A stretch of 64,000 nt of DNA from Andrena cerasifolii. Lineage: Eukaryota > Arthropoda > Insecta > Hymenoptera > Andrenidae. Under the pieces are notes generated by a model. The model was not told the DNA's origin and did not search any database. It was given only the letters and a program-made list of their open reading frames with translations. Position 1 is the first letter of the stretch. Each line of letters opens with the position of its first letter. The DNA is taken from positions 6,014,001 to 6,078,000 of the forward strand of contig NC_135118.1 of assembly GCF_050908995.1 (NCBI RefSeq), read 5' to 3'. This document shows positions 24,021 through 35,866 of the stretch, in pieces. The position numbers and the translations under genes were made by a program.

Positions 24021-24799
24021 TACAGGGTGACCCTTAACAATATAGAATAAGCTACACGCCCTTGGTATCATTTAGAGACCCGAAGTTGAAGAGTGCTGTG
24101 TTCCATTTGCAATGATTTGAGGAGGAAATGAGAATCGAGGTTCCATTGCACTTTCAATTTGTACAGTAGGGTTTCTATTTCATTTTCAATTAGGTCACCG
24201 TGTGAAAATTGTAGGGAACTGCAAATATAAAAGTACCTAAGGGTTTCTGCCACTATTGCGTACCTATATTGCTTTTGTACACTAGCAGGACTTCTCCCGT
24301 TTATTAATAAATAAATGAATAAAAGATGGCGAGTGTGATTGTGTCGAGAGGGTTGAAGTTGCATGGAGAGGTGGATGTTACGAACTTCTACTCAGAGATG
24401 GGCATTAATCCAATAAATTTGTAGTAATAACAGTTTCGAATGAAAATTTCGACTAAAATGAAGTTATCTGAGAATAACGAATAAATCTTTATTTAAATGT
24501 ATCCGAATAAAAAATTATTCGCAATTCTTATTCGAAATTATTCGAAAAATACCCAACTCTGATTTTACTTTCCTACAACTAAATAGGTTTTAGTAGAACG
24601 ATAGCGAGTGCGATAAGAAATTGCTTGTAACTAAAAACGCGACAGAAATATTGTAAATAAGCTCCAAATTCGACGAACAATATTTTCTCAAGACACCTTT
24701 GCAAATGGGACTCGCGGTTACCTTGTATCATTTCGTTACAAAACGCTCCCGAGAGCACGTTCATGGTCTACGCGCTTGCTACCGCGGGACACCCTGTAT
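24021..24799. mobile_element. Possible TIR element with TACAGGGTG ends
   Basis: TACAGGGTGACCC at 24021 and, on the opposite strand, TACAGGGTGTCCC from 24799 form a 13-bp inverted pair with one mismatch, spanning about 780 bp. No further inverted similarity or target duplication is convincing. A lone ACACCCTGTATG also occurs near 59653. A hAT-like MITE sits inside. The pairing may be coincidental. Confidence 0.35.
24393..24561. mobile_element. hAT-like MITE, copy A
   Basis: It starts CAGAGATGGGCATTAA and ends ATACCCAACTCTG. The interior carries repeated ATTCGAA/AATAACGAATAA phrases, as in the element at 48283-48463. The flanks CTTCTACT (24385-24392) and ATTTTACT (24562-24569) match in 6 of 8 bases, consistent with an old 8-bp hAT target duplication. 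Confidence 0.65.
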
Positions 24800-26768
24800 G
24801 CACGCACGATAGAAAGGAAAAGAGGGCAACGAAGGGGTCCAGTTGCACCGAGGAGAGATCTCCCGTGGTAGATATAGCGCCGGCCCCTAAACATCCACCA
24901 TTATATTAAATTGTGTATATTTCCCTTCATAATTACTCGAATTATACGCATTATGTAAATCGGTATGTTAATGCACTGGCCTCCACCCTCCTGCGCCTCC
25001 CCCACCACCTCCAGCCGCTCTCCGTCGGCCATGTGCTCCAGCAGGCCGCGCAGAGCTTTCGCCCGCCGCGGCAACGGAGGATTACAGCAATTTCGTTTAA
25101 GCGCGCGCTAAATGTTACTTTATGCACTTTTTATACGGGCCGGGCATCCGCTCGCGAGGATAACACCCGTCGCTGGGCTTTTCTAGACCGGCCCGCGATT
25201 AACGCACGCCTCTATTTACATAATATTTCGCGAAAGATACGTATCGAGGGGGCCGTCAGCGTGGCCTGATGCGTTTTTACGGCGCCAAAATCAGAAGCAT
25301 GGAACCGTTCATCAGCTAGCGATGGGCGACGCTTAGAGCGATTGCTCTAGGGGGGAATCGGCCGGCTCAGTTGGAGCGACTTGGACTTTGTCTATTTAGA
25401 AAGAACGATGTTTTAAGTCTGTGGAGTCATTTTGGACCACGGGAGTGGGACCACTGTGGTTGCTGAGCACCTTTGAGTACTACGTGTTACGATGAGGAAT
25501 CGAATTGGCACTATTTTTATCCCGACAATCAGATGTAAGGACCTTAACAGGTCGATATCAGGTGGGAACTACTGGGGTAATGGATCTAAAGGAAGTGGTG
25601 GAATGCTACGTGCAAGTACGTGCCTCTAATGAATAATATCTCAGCAAAGTCTTTCCACTAAGATGGAGAGGCTGTCCGACTCCGATTGCTTTGGTTTTTG
25701 GATATGTTTTAGAGGTACGTGTTTTTTCATTTTAGTCCGTTTGCATACATGTTTAGATAAGCAGAGGTTGATTATGAACTTTAAGGGATGGTTTCACTCT
25801 CCCTCCCTAAAAAAAATGCAAACGGGCCGAAATAATAAAACACGTATTTGTTATTTTTCGGTCCTCTGAAAGATATTCAAAAATCTAAGTAATCGGAGGC
25901 GCACATCTGAAAATTTCCCATTGTGTAATATATACTATTCCAATGAAATAGTATCGAACTTGTAATCTTTAGATACATTTTTGAAGGCGCTTCCACCTGA
26001 GTACACCTGATTCTTGGGATCAATCTGAAACCAATAGACTTCCCTTGACGAGAGCTGTCCAAAGATATACCTACAGTAATCAAGACGCACTAAATCAAGA
26101 CACGCTACATCGTATAAAATCTCTCGTGTTATTCCAAAGTTTAAGTAATCGTAAAACGAGAATTTATCGCCCGTTTGGTGCGCAACACCTGCTCCAATCA
26201 GTTCGTGGCCGTACCTCACTCTTTTTTTTGCCAGGAACATCCGTCACCAGAAGAACTTGTTCCTTTCGGCCGACATTGGTCGATAGCATTTATAGAGCGC
26301 TCTATATAATAATATTCAGCGAGATCGATATCCAAGCAGAGATTGAGGTCCTTTAATAAGGCTGAGCGCTGAAATTAGGAACCCCGAGATATCCGCGCGC
26401 GTTCTCGCCAGGCAGCGTATAGAATATCAACTGGCGATGGCCAAGATAATCGCGATCCTTTCATCAGTGGTGATAGGCATCTATTCATAAAGCAAATCGA
26501 CAGCAATGGACAGTGTCCAGTTAAATGCAGCAGACGATAAGTTGGTGCCGCGATACCCTGTGTTTTTTGGAGATTTTAACACCGTTTCGACATCGGTTTG
26601 CTTTATAATTTCGGGTAAAGACGATGTAGTAGTACGGTGTTCAATCTTGTATGTAATACTATGTGTCTTAGCACGGTATTATGTTTTCTCACTTTCTAAT
26701 CTGACTATTTTATGATCTTTCAGCTGGAGGTACAAGATAATAAGTATACAGAACGACGACCGTTTGTT
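24800..26768. other. Non-coding stretch
   Basis: A GC-rich island at 24950-25270 gives an open 118-codon frame without a recognised domain. The rest is mixed composition with no paired repeats, tandem array or RNA gene noticed. Confidence 0.45.
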
Positions 26769-26771
26769 TTA

Positions 26772-27464
26772 AGGCGGAACCACACATTCGGCATTCGGCG
26801 AGCAACTAGATAATATATGGGTGGATTTAGCGATGTTGCAGATTATTAAATGCTTGCGCAAGCTTCTGTACGAATATTCGCAGTACCCTATCCCGAGTCG
26901 AAAAACTCGTCATTTGTCGAATAATCGCATAGTGTGGAGATATAGGCGAATACATCTTCGGATGCCGAAAATTCGAATGCTAAATATTCGAATGCTAAGT
27001 ATTCGAATTCCAAAAATTCGAATGCTAAATATTCGAATCTCGAAAATTCGAATGCTAAATATTCGAATCCCGAAAATTCGAATGCTAAATATTCGAATTC
27101 CGAAAATTCGAATGCTAAATATCCGAATCCCGAAAATTTGAATGCTAAATATTCTAATGCGGAAAATTAAAATGCTAAATATTCGAATCCCGAAAATTCG
27201 AATGCTAAATATTCGAATCCCGAAAATTCGAATGCTAAATATTCGAATTCCGAAAATTCGAATGCTAAATATCCAAATCCCGAAAATTCGAATGCTAAAT
27301 ATTCGAGTCCCAAAAATTCGAATGCTAAATATTCGAATCCCGAAAATTCGAATGCTAAATATTCGAATCCCGAAAATTCGAATGCTAAATATTCGAATGC
27401 GGAAAATTCGAATGCCGAATATTCGAATGCCAAAAATTCCATTGCCGAACGTGTGGTTCCGTCT
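26772..27464. mobile_element. Harbinger-like MITE filled by a minisatellite
   Basis: AGGCGGAACCACACATTCGG at 26772 and the reverse complement of the right end, AGACGGAACCACACGTTCGG, are TIRs of about 22 bp. Direct TTA occurs at 26769-26771 and 27465-27467, a 3-bp TWA target as in PIF/Harbinger elements. Subterminal ATTCGGCATTCGGCG suggests how the internal ATTCGAAT-rich array may have arisen. Confidence 0.75.
26965..27450. repeat. 30-bp minisatellite, about 16 units
   Basis: The unit is ATTCGAATCCCGAAAATTCG followed by AATGCTAAAT, repeating exactly every 30 bp from 27001 to 27450 plus a less regular start. Because 30 is divisible by three, open frames run through it on both strands (repeats such as IRIPKIRMLN on plus, EFSGFEYLAF on minus). 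They are a by-product of the repeat and not evidence of a gene. Confidence 0.95.
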
Positions 27465-27467
27465 TTA

Positions 27468-30400
27468 TATAGTACCCAACCTCGCGACACACTGAAATCC
27501 GAATACACAAGTTGCCCTAGGTACCCTAAAACGCTCAAGGATCACACATTCGACAAACCCTTACCACACGCCATGGAGGTTTCACCATCGGCCCGGTTCG
27601 ATTGACACGTCAGCCGCTCCCAACGTCGCCAAGAAAATCCAAGAACGATATTATTAACGGCGAGGTTCCCTTCCTTTTTTTTCTCCGCCGAGGTCCGCGG
27701 AACGATTACCAAGTAATCCGTGGCCTCATTACCGGCGCCAATTATCGAATGGACGATTCGATCAGCCGCGGTGGCAAACGATCCACCGGGCGACTCTCAA
27801 TCAACCGGTGGACGAGGACGAGGACGATGATCGACGACGAGGTGGATGACGATCGACGGCAATTTCGATGATGATACAGAATTATCCAGCCGCGAAGGGA
27901 TCACTGGACCCCTGGAGAAGGTATTCCAGGGTTTCGAGACGGCTGGACCTCTCCCTCTCCCTCCCTCCCTCTCTCTCTCTCTCTCTCTTGCTCTGTGTTT
28001 CGCGCCCTCGGACGTCTCCAACAATGTTTTTCGTGTGCCCGCGACACAGGGACACGTACACTGGGCCGTCGCGCAGGCACGTACACGGCGAGAGGCCAGC
28101 GTGCATACGCGCCGGGCTTTATTACACGTGGAGACGGGGTGGAAGGACGATCACTGGATCCGCGGGCGAACTTCGTTACGGACCTGTGTGATTTTCCATG
28201 CAAATTGAGTTGTTCGCCTGTCATTATGCTAATAAAAGTAATGACGCGTCGCCGTATATACGGGTAATGCAGCTGCTGTAATGAACCACGGGCCTGTAGC
28301 GGCGTCGGAGGTCCTCGCACCGTTCCCGGATCGTGGCGCTGCGACATTTCGCCGCGTTCCACGGGCAACAGCTGGATCGAACGCGGAGAAAGTCCTACGA
28401 ATCGCTTTGATTGTCGCCTGTACACACCTATGCTTTACCTGCCCTATCTAATGGAGATCGTTTACAAGCATACGGGGGAGAGGTTAGTTAAACGACATCT
28501 GCCGAGCTAATTGGGCCAGGGGAACGGGTACCTCGACGGTGAATGGAAATATGTAGGTACTTTACGAAGGCATTCGTGGAAATGTTTGCATGCAATAGTA
28601 GTCGCATTTGCGTGGACTTTGTAAAATTCTCTGTAAACACATACTACTGGAATTTGTTCTGATGATGGTCTTGTAGTGTATCAGAGGGGGGAGAGGGAGC
28701 ATTGTTTGCCAATTGCGAGTGGTTAAAGAAAGATTGAGTTGTGTTTGAATTCTAGGAAGACTGTAAAAATGCATAAGAAGGTTTGGAATAGTTTAGTGTT
28801 GAGAGAAGGTAAGAAAGTGGAGGTTATTAGTTAAATACAGTGTTTATGAAGTTAAAGATCTCCTTTTAGACAGAACTTATTCTACTACAGTTCGTACAGG
28901 TTCGATTAGTACAGTCTGGAATTCGAAAGTGAGAAATTTCCTGTTTTCTGCTACACTGATACCGAAATCACGAATTTTCATCGGAAAGTCGCAGCTCTAG
29001 AGGGACATGTAACGCTAACGCCTCGGGACCGAGCGGGATTGCATTTTTGACAAAGTGGATATACAAGTGGAGTCGCGATAGCCGAGTGCTTCGAAAAATA
29101 ACGAGGCGGAATGATAGTAATTATCGCGAACGGTCGTAACAATTACTTTGTTAGCCCCTTTCTCCCCTCTGGGCGTTAACACGTTCGCTACGAGCGTTTT
29201 CTCCCTGCATAACGAACGCGCAAGGAATTAGCCGCAATAAAGATATCCCTCCTTGTGTTTACATTTGAACGTTGCGCGCACACCGCTTGTACTACACGCC
29301 GACGCTAATTACTTTTAAATTCATGCGACAGTAAAGGTGCCTTCTGACGCGCGGCGTTATTCTGCGATGTCCCGAAGAAGAGAGTCGACCATGGTTAACG
29401 ATCGACAATTTCGATCTTCTATGGGCGTGAAGAAATTTTGTCTGCGAAACTTGACAAAAGTAGTAAAAGTTACTCGGCTAAAACGAAGTCGTTGAGCTGA
29501 GAAAAGGCTTCGATGGAAATGAGGGTTGCCTGTGAGGATGAACAGGGACCTTTTTTGTAACAGCAAGCATCTATGCGAAGAAATTAGACGCTATAGTCTG
29601 TTCAAATATAATTGATAACTCAAAGCTACCTGCTTCTAGCAATCTGAATTATCTCAAACACTGCCCCGAATTTTACATAGTACCTGCAAAAGGGCGGATT
29701 TGGAGATTTGGCGAACCTGGATTAACAAGCACCTGCCGCCCGTTTCGTGAAATATCATAAAATATTTTATTTTAAAAGAGTTGAGACAGTTTTAAAATTA
29801 ATTTCAATTAATTTGATTAATTTAGTCTGACAACTCACGTATGAGTTATGGCTAATTTGCTACATGAAAAGAAGGGAATTGCTTCTAAATTAGTCTGAAG
29901 CCTCTGTGTTCGAAGACCACCCTTCACTTTCGGTGTTAGGGAAATAGACATTTTATGTTAGAACGGAAATCTATGCTATTATTGTCGACGAAGAAATCAA
30001 AAGTCATAGGCTTAAATATATTGCTACCTTATTCAATTTTTTTCGTCCAAACTTCGCCACCCTAGACTGTAGCCTACTTAGCCTATACATATACAAATCA
30101 GCCCAGGCATATCCGCTTAGATTTTTATTCGAGTGACAGCTTACAGATTTCCTCGAACACGTGGTAGACAAAACAACGAAACAGTAAAACCGACCAACTG
30201 AGACCGAGCCGACTACAATCGAGAACCGAAGGAAAACTTGCAACTACAGTTTTCCCTCCAACAACCACCCCCACATCCGAAAGTGAAACAGGTGATTGTC
30301 TGTTATCTAAGGGGAAATCTCTCCTGCGCCGAAGAAACGACAAAACGAACGTGGTAACCATTTCTGCTCGATCGGGAAAGGGGATCAGAACCGTAGAGGC

Positions 30401-31084
30401 TGCACCGTCAATGGCTCGTTTCTCACAAAAGCGGCACTAGTCGCCGAGCGACGCCGTCGCATCGTGGGAGTGATTGCGGAAACGTCTGCCGTCGTAGCCG
30501 CCGCGTTACGTGCGTGCATAATGCATATCGCGTGACTCCGTCACGGATCCGGACAGTTACAACGTGTACACGCGTAACAATATCGCGTATCGGGGAGGAT
30601 CTCTCTCTCTCTCTTTCTCCTACCGACGCCTGGCATTTTAATCGAACCCGCGAGGGAGAGAAATGGATTGTATATCTCTGGCGGCCGGGACACCGTAACG
30701 AGGCCCATTATAAAATAGAAGCCGTTCGCGAGCTAAGTCGATGCCAGGTCCCATGGAGTTGCCGCTGCTTCAACCAACCGCACTCTATCGCAAAACATTG
30801 TATCGTAAGTGGAAACGCGCCGCGATTATGCTATCCCCTTGCAGATCTCCGTTAATAACGCAGCCAGACCGCTCGTTATCGGTTACGCATTTTCGCCAGT
30901 CACCCTCGAGAAGTGCTCCCCAGCGGCGATGGATAGAGGCGTTTCCGGGACAGCGATGCGTTATCGTGCGCCGCCGTTTCGCTACCCCGGTTTCTAACTT
31001 TCCAATGCCAGGCGTTTTGAGATCGTGAATCATTTTTTTTTTTACAGTTTCGGAGTTATGACGTGTAATAGGCGCAAACAAAAT
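27468..31084. other. Long non-coding stretch with GC islands
   Basis: The CpG-rich island at 27580-28540 contains a polypyrimidine CT tract at 27949-27990 and an octamer-like ATGCAAAT at 28198-28205 followed by TAAT cores. Another CpG-rich block with a short CT tract (30600-30618) runs from 30380 to 31010. The segment 28560-30380 is mixed with nothing recognisable. Overlapping long frames on both strands between 27850 and 28425 have no domain. Confidence 0.45.
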
Positions 31085-31092
31085 TCTGCATC

Positions 31093-32648
31093 TAGACACC
31101 CTACAAAATAACGCCCTTCGGATAACAGTAGGTGCGTTCCGATCAAGCCCAATCAATGGCATCCTCAGCGAGGTAGCTGAACCGCCCCTAAGAGTACGAA
31201 GGAAATACCTGAGCATAAAATTCGCGAACTAATCATCTGCCCTTCCTCAGAACCCTGTATTTCAGAGCGTCTTCGAGAAGAAGAATACCAACCAACCACG
31301 GACAAAAATAAAGAAACCCGCTCCTGTTTTACTGCAGGATACACACCTGTGAAAGAGAACTTGAAATGGAAATCCAACCTACAACATGGAAATCGATAGA
31401 TAGCATTCCTCCTTGGACCATTCCAAAAATAGAAGCCAATACCACACTACTAAAGCACAACAAAAAGGACACCAATCCTAGCCTGTTTAAAACCCTATTC
31501 CGAGAACTAGAAGAGACATACACAAATCAATCGCATATATACTTACACAGATGGATCTAAAACACAAAATGGCACTGGTTATGCTTTCACATTGGACAAT
31601 CGACCACAAAAGTGTAACTCCATCAAGAAGCTTCTGCCCTCTTCTGCGAACTAACCGCGATAACACATGCTGTTCAAACTATAGCCGGCGAACGAAATAA
31701 ATCCTTTGCTATAGTCTGCGACTCCGCTAATGCCATTCAAGCAGTTCAAAACCAATGGACAAACGATTTCACCGTCCAGGAATGCCAAAAATCCTATGTC
31801 GAGGCAACCCATAGGAACAACTCGATCACAGTAATCTGGGTCCCTGCACACACAGGGATCGAGGGGAACGAAAGAGCAGATACAGCGGCTAGAGAAGTAG
31901 CCGGCTCACCAATCTTCGACCGTAGCTCCACCGTCCCACCGGAAAATATACTCAATCTCATGTCTAAAGAAATCTCATGTCTAAAGAAATAAATAAAAGA
32001 TAAATGGAATGAAGAATGGAAATTTATAACTATGCCACGACTGACAGCAATTAAAGACGACTCTTTTGAGAAAAACATATCACGTTCGCTACCAAGACAT
32101 AGTTAGGTCGTAACATCGAGAATCACGATTGGACACACAAAACTCGCACACCGATACCTTCTTGACAGAGAAGAGCTCCCATCCTGCGATCTATGCAAGG
32201 TGGAACTGTCAGTGGAACACATCATCCTACACTGCAGGAAATACGACATCTGCAGACAAAACTACGACTTGAGGCCCACCCTAAAGGACAACTTAACCCT
32301 TAACTGGTATACTGTTTTTGGCAAACGTGGCTGGTAAACTGGGGTCGTGGCAGACCCCAAATAAAAAAGGACACAGAAATTTGTAAAGTCGACCCTGAAT
32401 CAACCTCTATGAATATTTTGTTCTTAGGTAATGTGTAAAATAATAGAAACCTAGAAAGTTAAACTATTATTATAAAATTAATTAGAAAAACAGTTTACAA
32501 GCTTAGACAACCAACAATTTTGCAGCGAACTTTGCGTGCCTGGGGTCATGAGCGACCCCAAGATGCCAGTTAAGGGTTAAACGACGAAGGAGCAATGCAA
32601 AGTCTATTAGATTATCTGGAACATACCAAATTGTACAACCAACTGTAG
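31093..32648 (+). pseudogene. LINE ORF2 3' part: RT end, RNase H, Zn knuckle (decayed)
   Basis: In order: the end of the reverse-transcriptase region (LQNNALRITVGAFRSSP, about 31102-31152); a linker; and an RNase H domain with all four acidic positions visible, TDGS (about 31547), CELTAI (about 31645), CDSANAI (about 31717) and WVPAHTGIEGNERAD (about 31837-31881). A C-terminal zinc-binding block follows, CDLCKVELSVEHIILHC (about 32188-32238). After the inserted MITE the frame resumes as SLLDYLEHTKLYNQL and stops. Breaks include a small insertion before TDGS (tacttac), an in-frame stop near 31616 and others, so it is not functional. Family: Jockey/I-group non-LTR retrotransposons, inferred from the RNase H plus zinc-knuckle order. 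Confidence 0.85.
32297..32576. mobile_element. 280-bp TTAA-flanked MITE, copy 2
   Basis: TTAA at 32293-32296 and 32577-32580 flanks CCCTTAACTGGTATAC and, on the other strand, CCCTTAACTGGCATC. It has the same 280-bp length as the copy at 20744-21023 and reads as its reverse complement with few differences. It interrupts the LINE ORF2; removing it and one TTAA restores the LINE frame (KDNL then NDEGAMQ), which shows the exact target. Confidence 0.9.
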
Positions 32649-32764
32649 CCCAGACCCTAGGTCGCTAATAACCCATTCTAGTGGTTGATGCGACGGTAAA
32701 TAACGGAGGAAAAAAGAAAAAAAAATCTGCATCGTTTGATGCAAATCCGATAACTGATAACAAA

Positions 32765-33116
32765 TGAGCGATTTATTGCAAGTAAATAAAAATATTAATA
32801 TTAATATTAATATTAAAATAATATTGTTATAATATTAATATTAATATTAATATTAATATTAAAATAATATTGTAGATTACTATTAATATTAGAGCAAATT
32901 TTCTATAATAAAAATATTAAGATTAATATTATCCTCGCCAAAAGTAGAAATAAAAACTTAACAACTCAATATACTACTTATCGCGTATAAAATATATATT
33001 CTTCAGTTAGTGTTCGCTTTTCAATGGAAACTCAAAGCAATAATTTTATAAACAGTTTTTCTAATTTACTCGAAGCTGGTAAAGTTGGAGCTGCACCCCC
33101 CTTGCTGTCAGGTCCT
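32765..33116. mobile_element. Truncated reverse-orientation copy of the 14691 element
   Basis: Its right end, read on the minus strand (AGGACCTGACAGCAAGGGGG), matches the TIR of 14691-15625. The adjacent subterminal sequence also matches (TAAAATTATTGCTT, GTTTTTATTTCTACTTTTGGC in opposite orientation). It has only a short ATTAATATT stretch at 32795-32900 instead of the large 31-bp array. The outermost part of the left end is missing. Confidence 0.7.
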
Positions 33117-34370
33117 AAATTTATATGGGCGTGGAAAACGAATCCTTACTTGTATCGGGAATTTTTATCACCGTTGGTACGTCTCGAAACGCGCGTTGGG
33201 CTGATTTAATGGGCCTCCCTCGTTAAGTGCCCGGCTATGGACCCCGTGGGCGAACAGTAAGCGGGGTCGTGAGATTTTAGGGCGGGAAAGTGGGTTTGAT
33301 TTGGCCCCCACGGTGGTCAGATCGATAGAAGACGGAGGGAGACGGAGGATTAATTGAAAAGTCAGCGAAACGCGATCCGCAGAGGCGGTGCGAGTGGAAA
33401 AACTACGGCGAGGCAGGCACGCCCGCTGTTTTACGAGCTGCAGGTTCAGCACGTCGGCCAATTACACCTTCCACGGTTAGGTGGTTCCTCCGTCTTAACG
33501 GGGCAGTTAGTGCCAACATAAATGTCCCTGCTGCACGCTTTTAATTGCCCGCTCATAGCGTCGCCCGCGATATACGCCCCGCTGGAAGAAAAAGGGGCAA
33601 GGTCGCGGGGCGTGGAGGCCGAGAGGTAAACGGCGAGCGCGAACGAGGCCGATGATATTCTTGTTTTACAAATTGTCGGGTGGCGTTCGCGTTTATGCGA
33701 AAAAGCGCCGCCATTATCGCGATATCCGTGCGCGCCGGTTAATTATCGAGCGACGCGAAATTCGATGATAATCTCGCGTACCTCGCGAAATATTACACGG
33801 AAAGCGGCGAACCGTGACGAAATGTCCCGGAGAGTCGGTGTAATATGCAAATCAATTGCCTGCCATGTGTAAAGTGATTTATGCAAAATGACCGATGCGA
33901 TTATGTACCAAAAATCGCGGATACACAGATTGTCGAGCTTCTCTTGGATCGTTTAATACCTGGTGTTAAGATTTCGTGTCGACTTCGATTTTTCAAAAGA
34001 TAATGGTACGTCTTTGGCGGTACAGGCTCGCCGATCTTTTTCGCAATTTATACAATCAGCCACATTACAAAAACGTCCAATATCGGTCAAGATCATAGTT
34101 GCACAGTTAAATTTATGGTGGCATTGCTGGTCGCAATTTTTACTTTCAACTTATCGGTGGCATTATGAAGGCCATTCTTCTCTGTGCGCCTGTGCAACAT
34201 TCTTCCCTTTTGCAAATCACTTGACGCTTCGGCAACGTCTCTCACCCCTTAACATTCAGACACCTCCCCCCGAAAAGAGTATAGAAGTTTTAAATTTTAG
34301 TTTATTTATTACTGATTTTTTGCATACGCTCGAAGATGGTGTGACCTCTACGTCACACTGATCACTAGAG
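33117..34370. other. CpG-rich non-coding stretch with octamer motif
   Basis: A GC-rich block at 33180-33960 contains ATGCAAAT at 33845-33852 next to ATCAATT, then TTATGCAAAATG at about 33879, a combination typical of POU/homeodomain sites. A 132-codon frame at 33963-34361 has no domain. No repeats found. Confidence 0.4.
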
Positions 34371-34722
34371 TTAACCCTTCGTGGTCGCACCTTATAACCA
34401 CAAATTGCCTAGGGGTTCACCGTACCCCAGCGTCATTTTTGAGCAACCATTTTCCTATTTTTGAATCTTTTAACATTTGAGGGATAATTGTACATTCGTA
34501 ATATTCACAAAATCACTAATACAATAGTCATTTTCTATAAATGTAAATCTCGATATAATGAAATTTGTAGCTGAGAAAATAGTTGTGGCAAAAAATCGAT
34601 TTGTTCTGTTAAAATTACCCAAATTCTTAAATTTGAATACAAAGTTCTAGAAACTTACAGAAATGTCGGCAAATACATATATTTCTAGGAGAAATATACC
34701 CCATTGGACCACGAAGGGTTAA
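34371..34722. mobile_element. TTAA MITE 'CCCTTCRTGGTCAC' family, copy 3
   Basis: TTAA at 34371-34374 and 34719-34722 flanks CCCTTCGTGGTCGC (left) and CCCTTCGTGGTCCA (right, reverse complement). The subterminal AGGGGTTCACCGTACCCCAGC can form a hairpin and recurs in copies at 47032 and 59150. 344 bp between TTAAs. Confidence 0.85.
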
Positions 34723-35866
34723 TCACATATACCTGCAAATACTTTTTCTGAGATGTACGCAATACCCTCCCTCACTTGCAAGTGTTTCCGTAAGAACGGC
34801 TTCAGTAACAGGACACAATCATACCAGTCGCTGGATTATCGGGATCATATACTCCGCGAGTCCTGTGCGGACCCACGCGTCTCGACTGGTCCAAACAGCT
34901 ACAAAGATCGATGAAGTAGATATTCGGTTGACGAGCGGGGGGAAACGATCGATCAATGGTCGCGATCATAACGCTGGTCGGCAGGCACACCAACTGGATC
35001 GCGGCGCTTCCCGCGGCTGGTTGCCGTGCATCCCCGGGACAGCAAATAAAAGAACTTAACTGAGACGTACACCAAGGGCTCATTAACATTTGCCTTGGGA
35101 CACGCGTTCGCGAGGTTACCGCGAATTCGTTTCCGCCAGCCGGCCGGGCCCAATATATTTTAATTAACGATTACGCCCGTAAATATCGTTTATCGGCATC
35201 GTAAGTCACTCGCCTCGGGGATATAACATTCGTTTTCAGCTGGGCCCGCGTGGGTGTGACAGTGGGGCCCAGAGTGGTCGCGAGGCGAGGTTCAGGTGGC
35301 CAGTGGGCCCCGATAGCTGCTCGCCCGAAATAGGAATACTCGAAATTCGGTTATTAATTTGGTCGGCGGGGCCCACGGCGGGGCGCTACGACCCCCCCGT
35401 GCGTGTCAGCCGGGGTTGGCCCTTCCTGGCCACTCGCCCTTGGGATTCCCTTGAGACAATGGCCGCCTGCGGCGCCCGATGTCCCCGACGACGTCTCCTG
35501 GACCCCCGTTGCGGAAGCGCCACGCATGCCCGCCGTTTTACTACTATAGAGACGTCAGATATCCTTGCCCGTCATTTCGTATTCGTGGCCTCGCTCGGGC
35601 CCCGAGGGCCCACGCCGGCTTTTGTAACCGCCGCGAGCCCGAGTTTTCATCTCCGATGCGTGAAACGCGGCCCGATACCGATCGCGGAATTTTTACCGGC
35701 GAGCTTCGGCATCCGCGTCGCGGTGTACTCTTTTCCCTCGGTCGCTCGGACGAATTTTAAGGAGGGTGCATGATCTTGCACGGCGCTCGCGGTGAACGTC
35801 GCTGGAGAGGCTACAGTTGAGATACAGATTCGCTTCTTTACGAGGGAAACTTTCGGAACGTAGGTA
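34723..35866. other. CpG-rich non-coding stretch
   Basis: A strongly GC-rich block at 34800-35800 has overlapping open frames (to 156 codons at 35303-35773) in several registers, without domains. No repeats seen. Confidence 0.45.

Larger units (their letters stand above)
31093..32725 (+). mobile_element. 5'-truncated LINE (Jockey/I-type) insertion
   Basis: It consists of the 3' part of an ORF2, a stop at 32646-32648, a short 3' UTR and an A-rich tail (32710-32725). TCTGCATC flanks both sides (31085-31092 and 32726-32733), a plausible 8-bp target duplication made by target-primed reverse transcription. The 5' end begins inside the reverse-transcriptase C-terminal region, as usual for LINE copies that stopped early. 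A 280-bp TTAA MITE later inserted near the end of ORF2. Confidence 0.85.

Noticed and set aside
14858..27450. CRISPR-like arrays (31-bp and 30-bp repeats)
   Set aside because: Units are contiguous without unique spacers, AT-rich, and enclosed by transposon TIRs in a eukaryotic sequence.
26821..27538. Repeat proteins on both strands (IRIPKIRMLN and EFSGFEYLAF)
   Set aside because: The 30-bp repeat length is a multiple of three, so frames stay open in both directions without selection.
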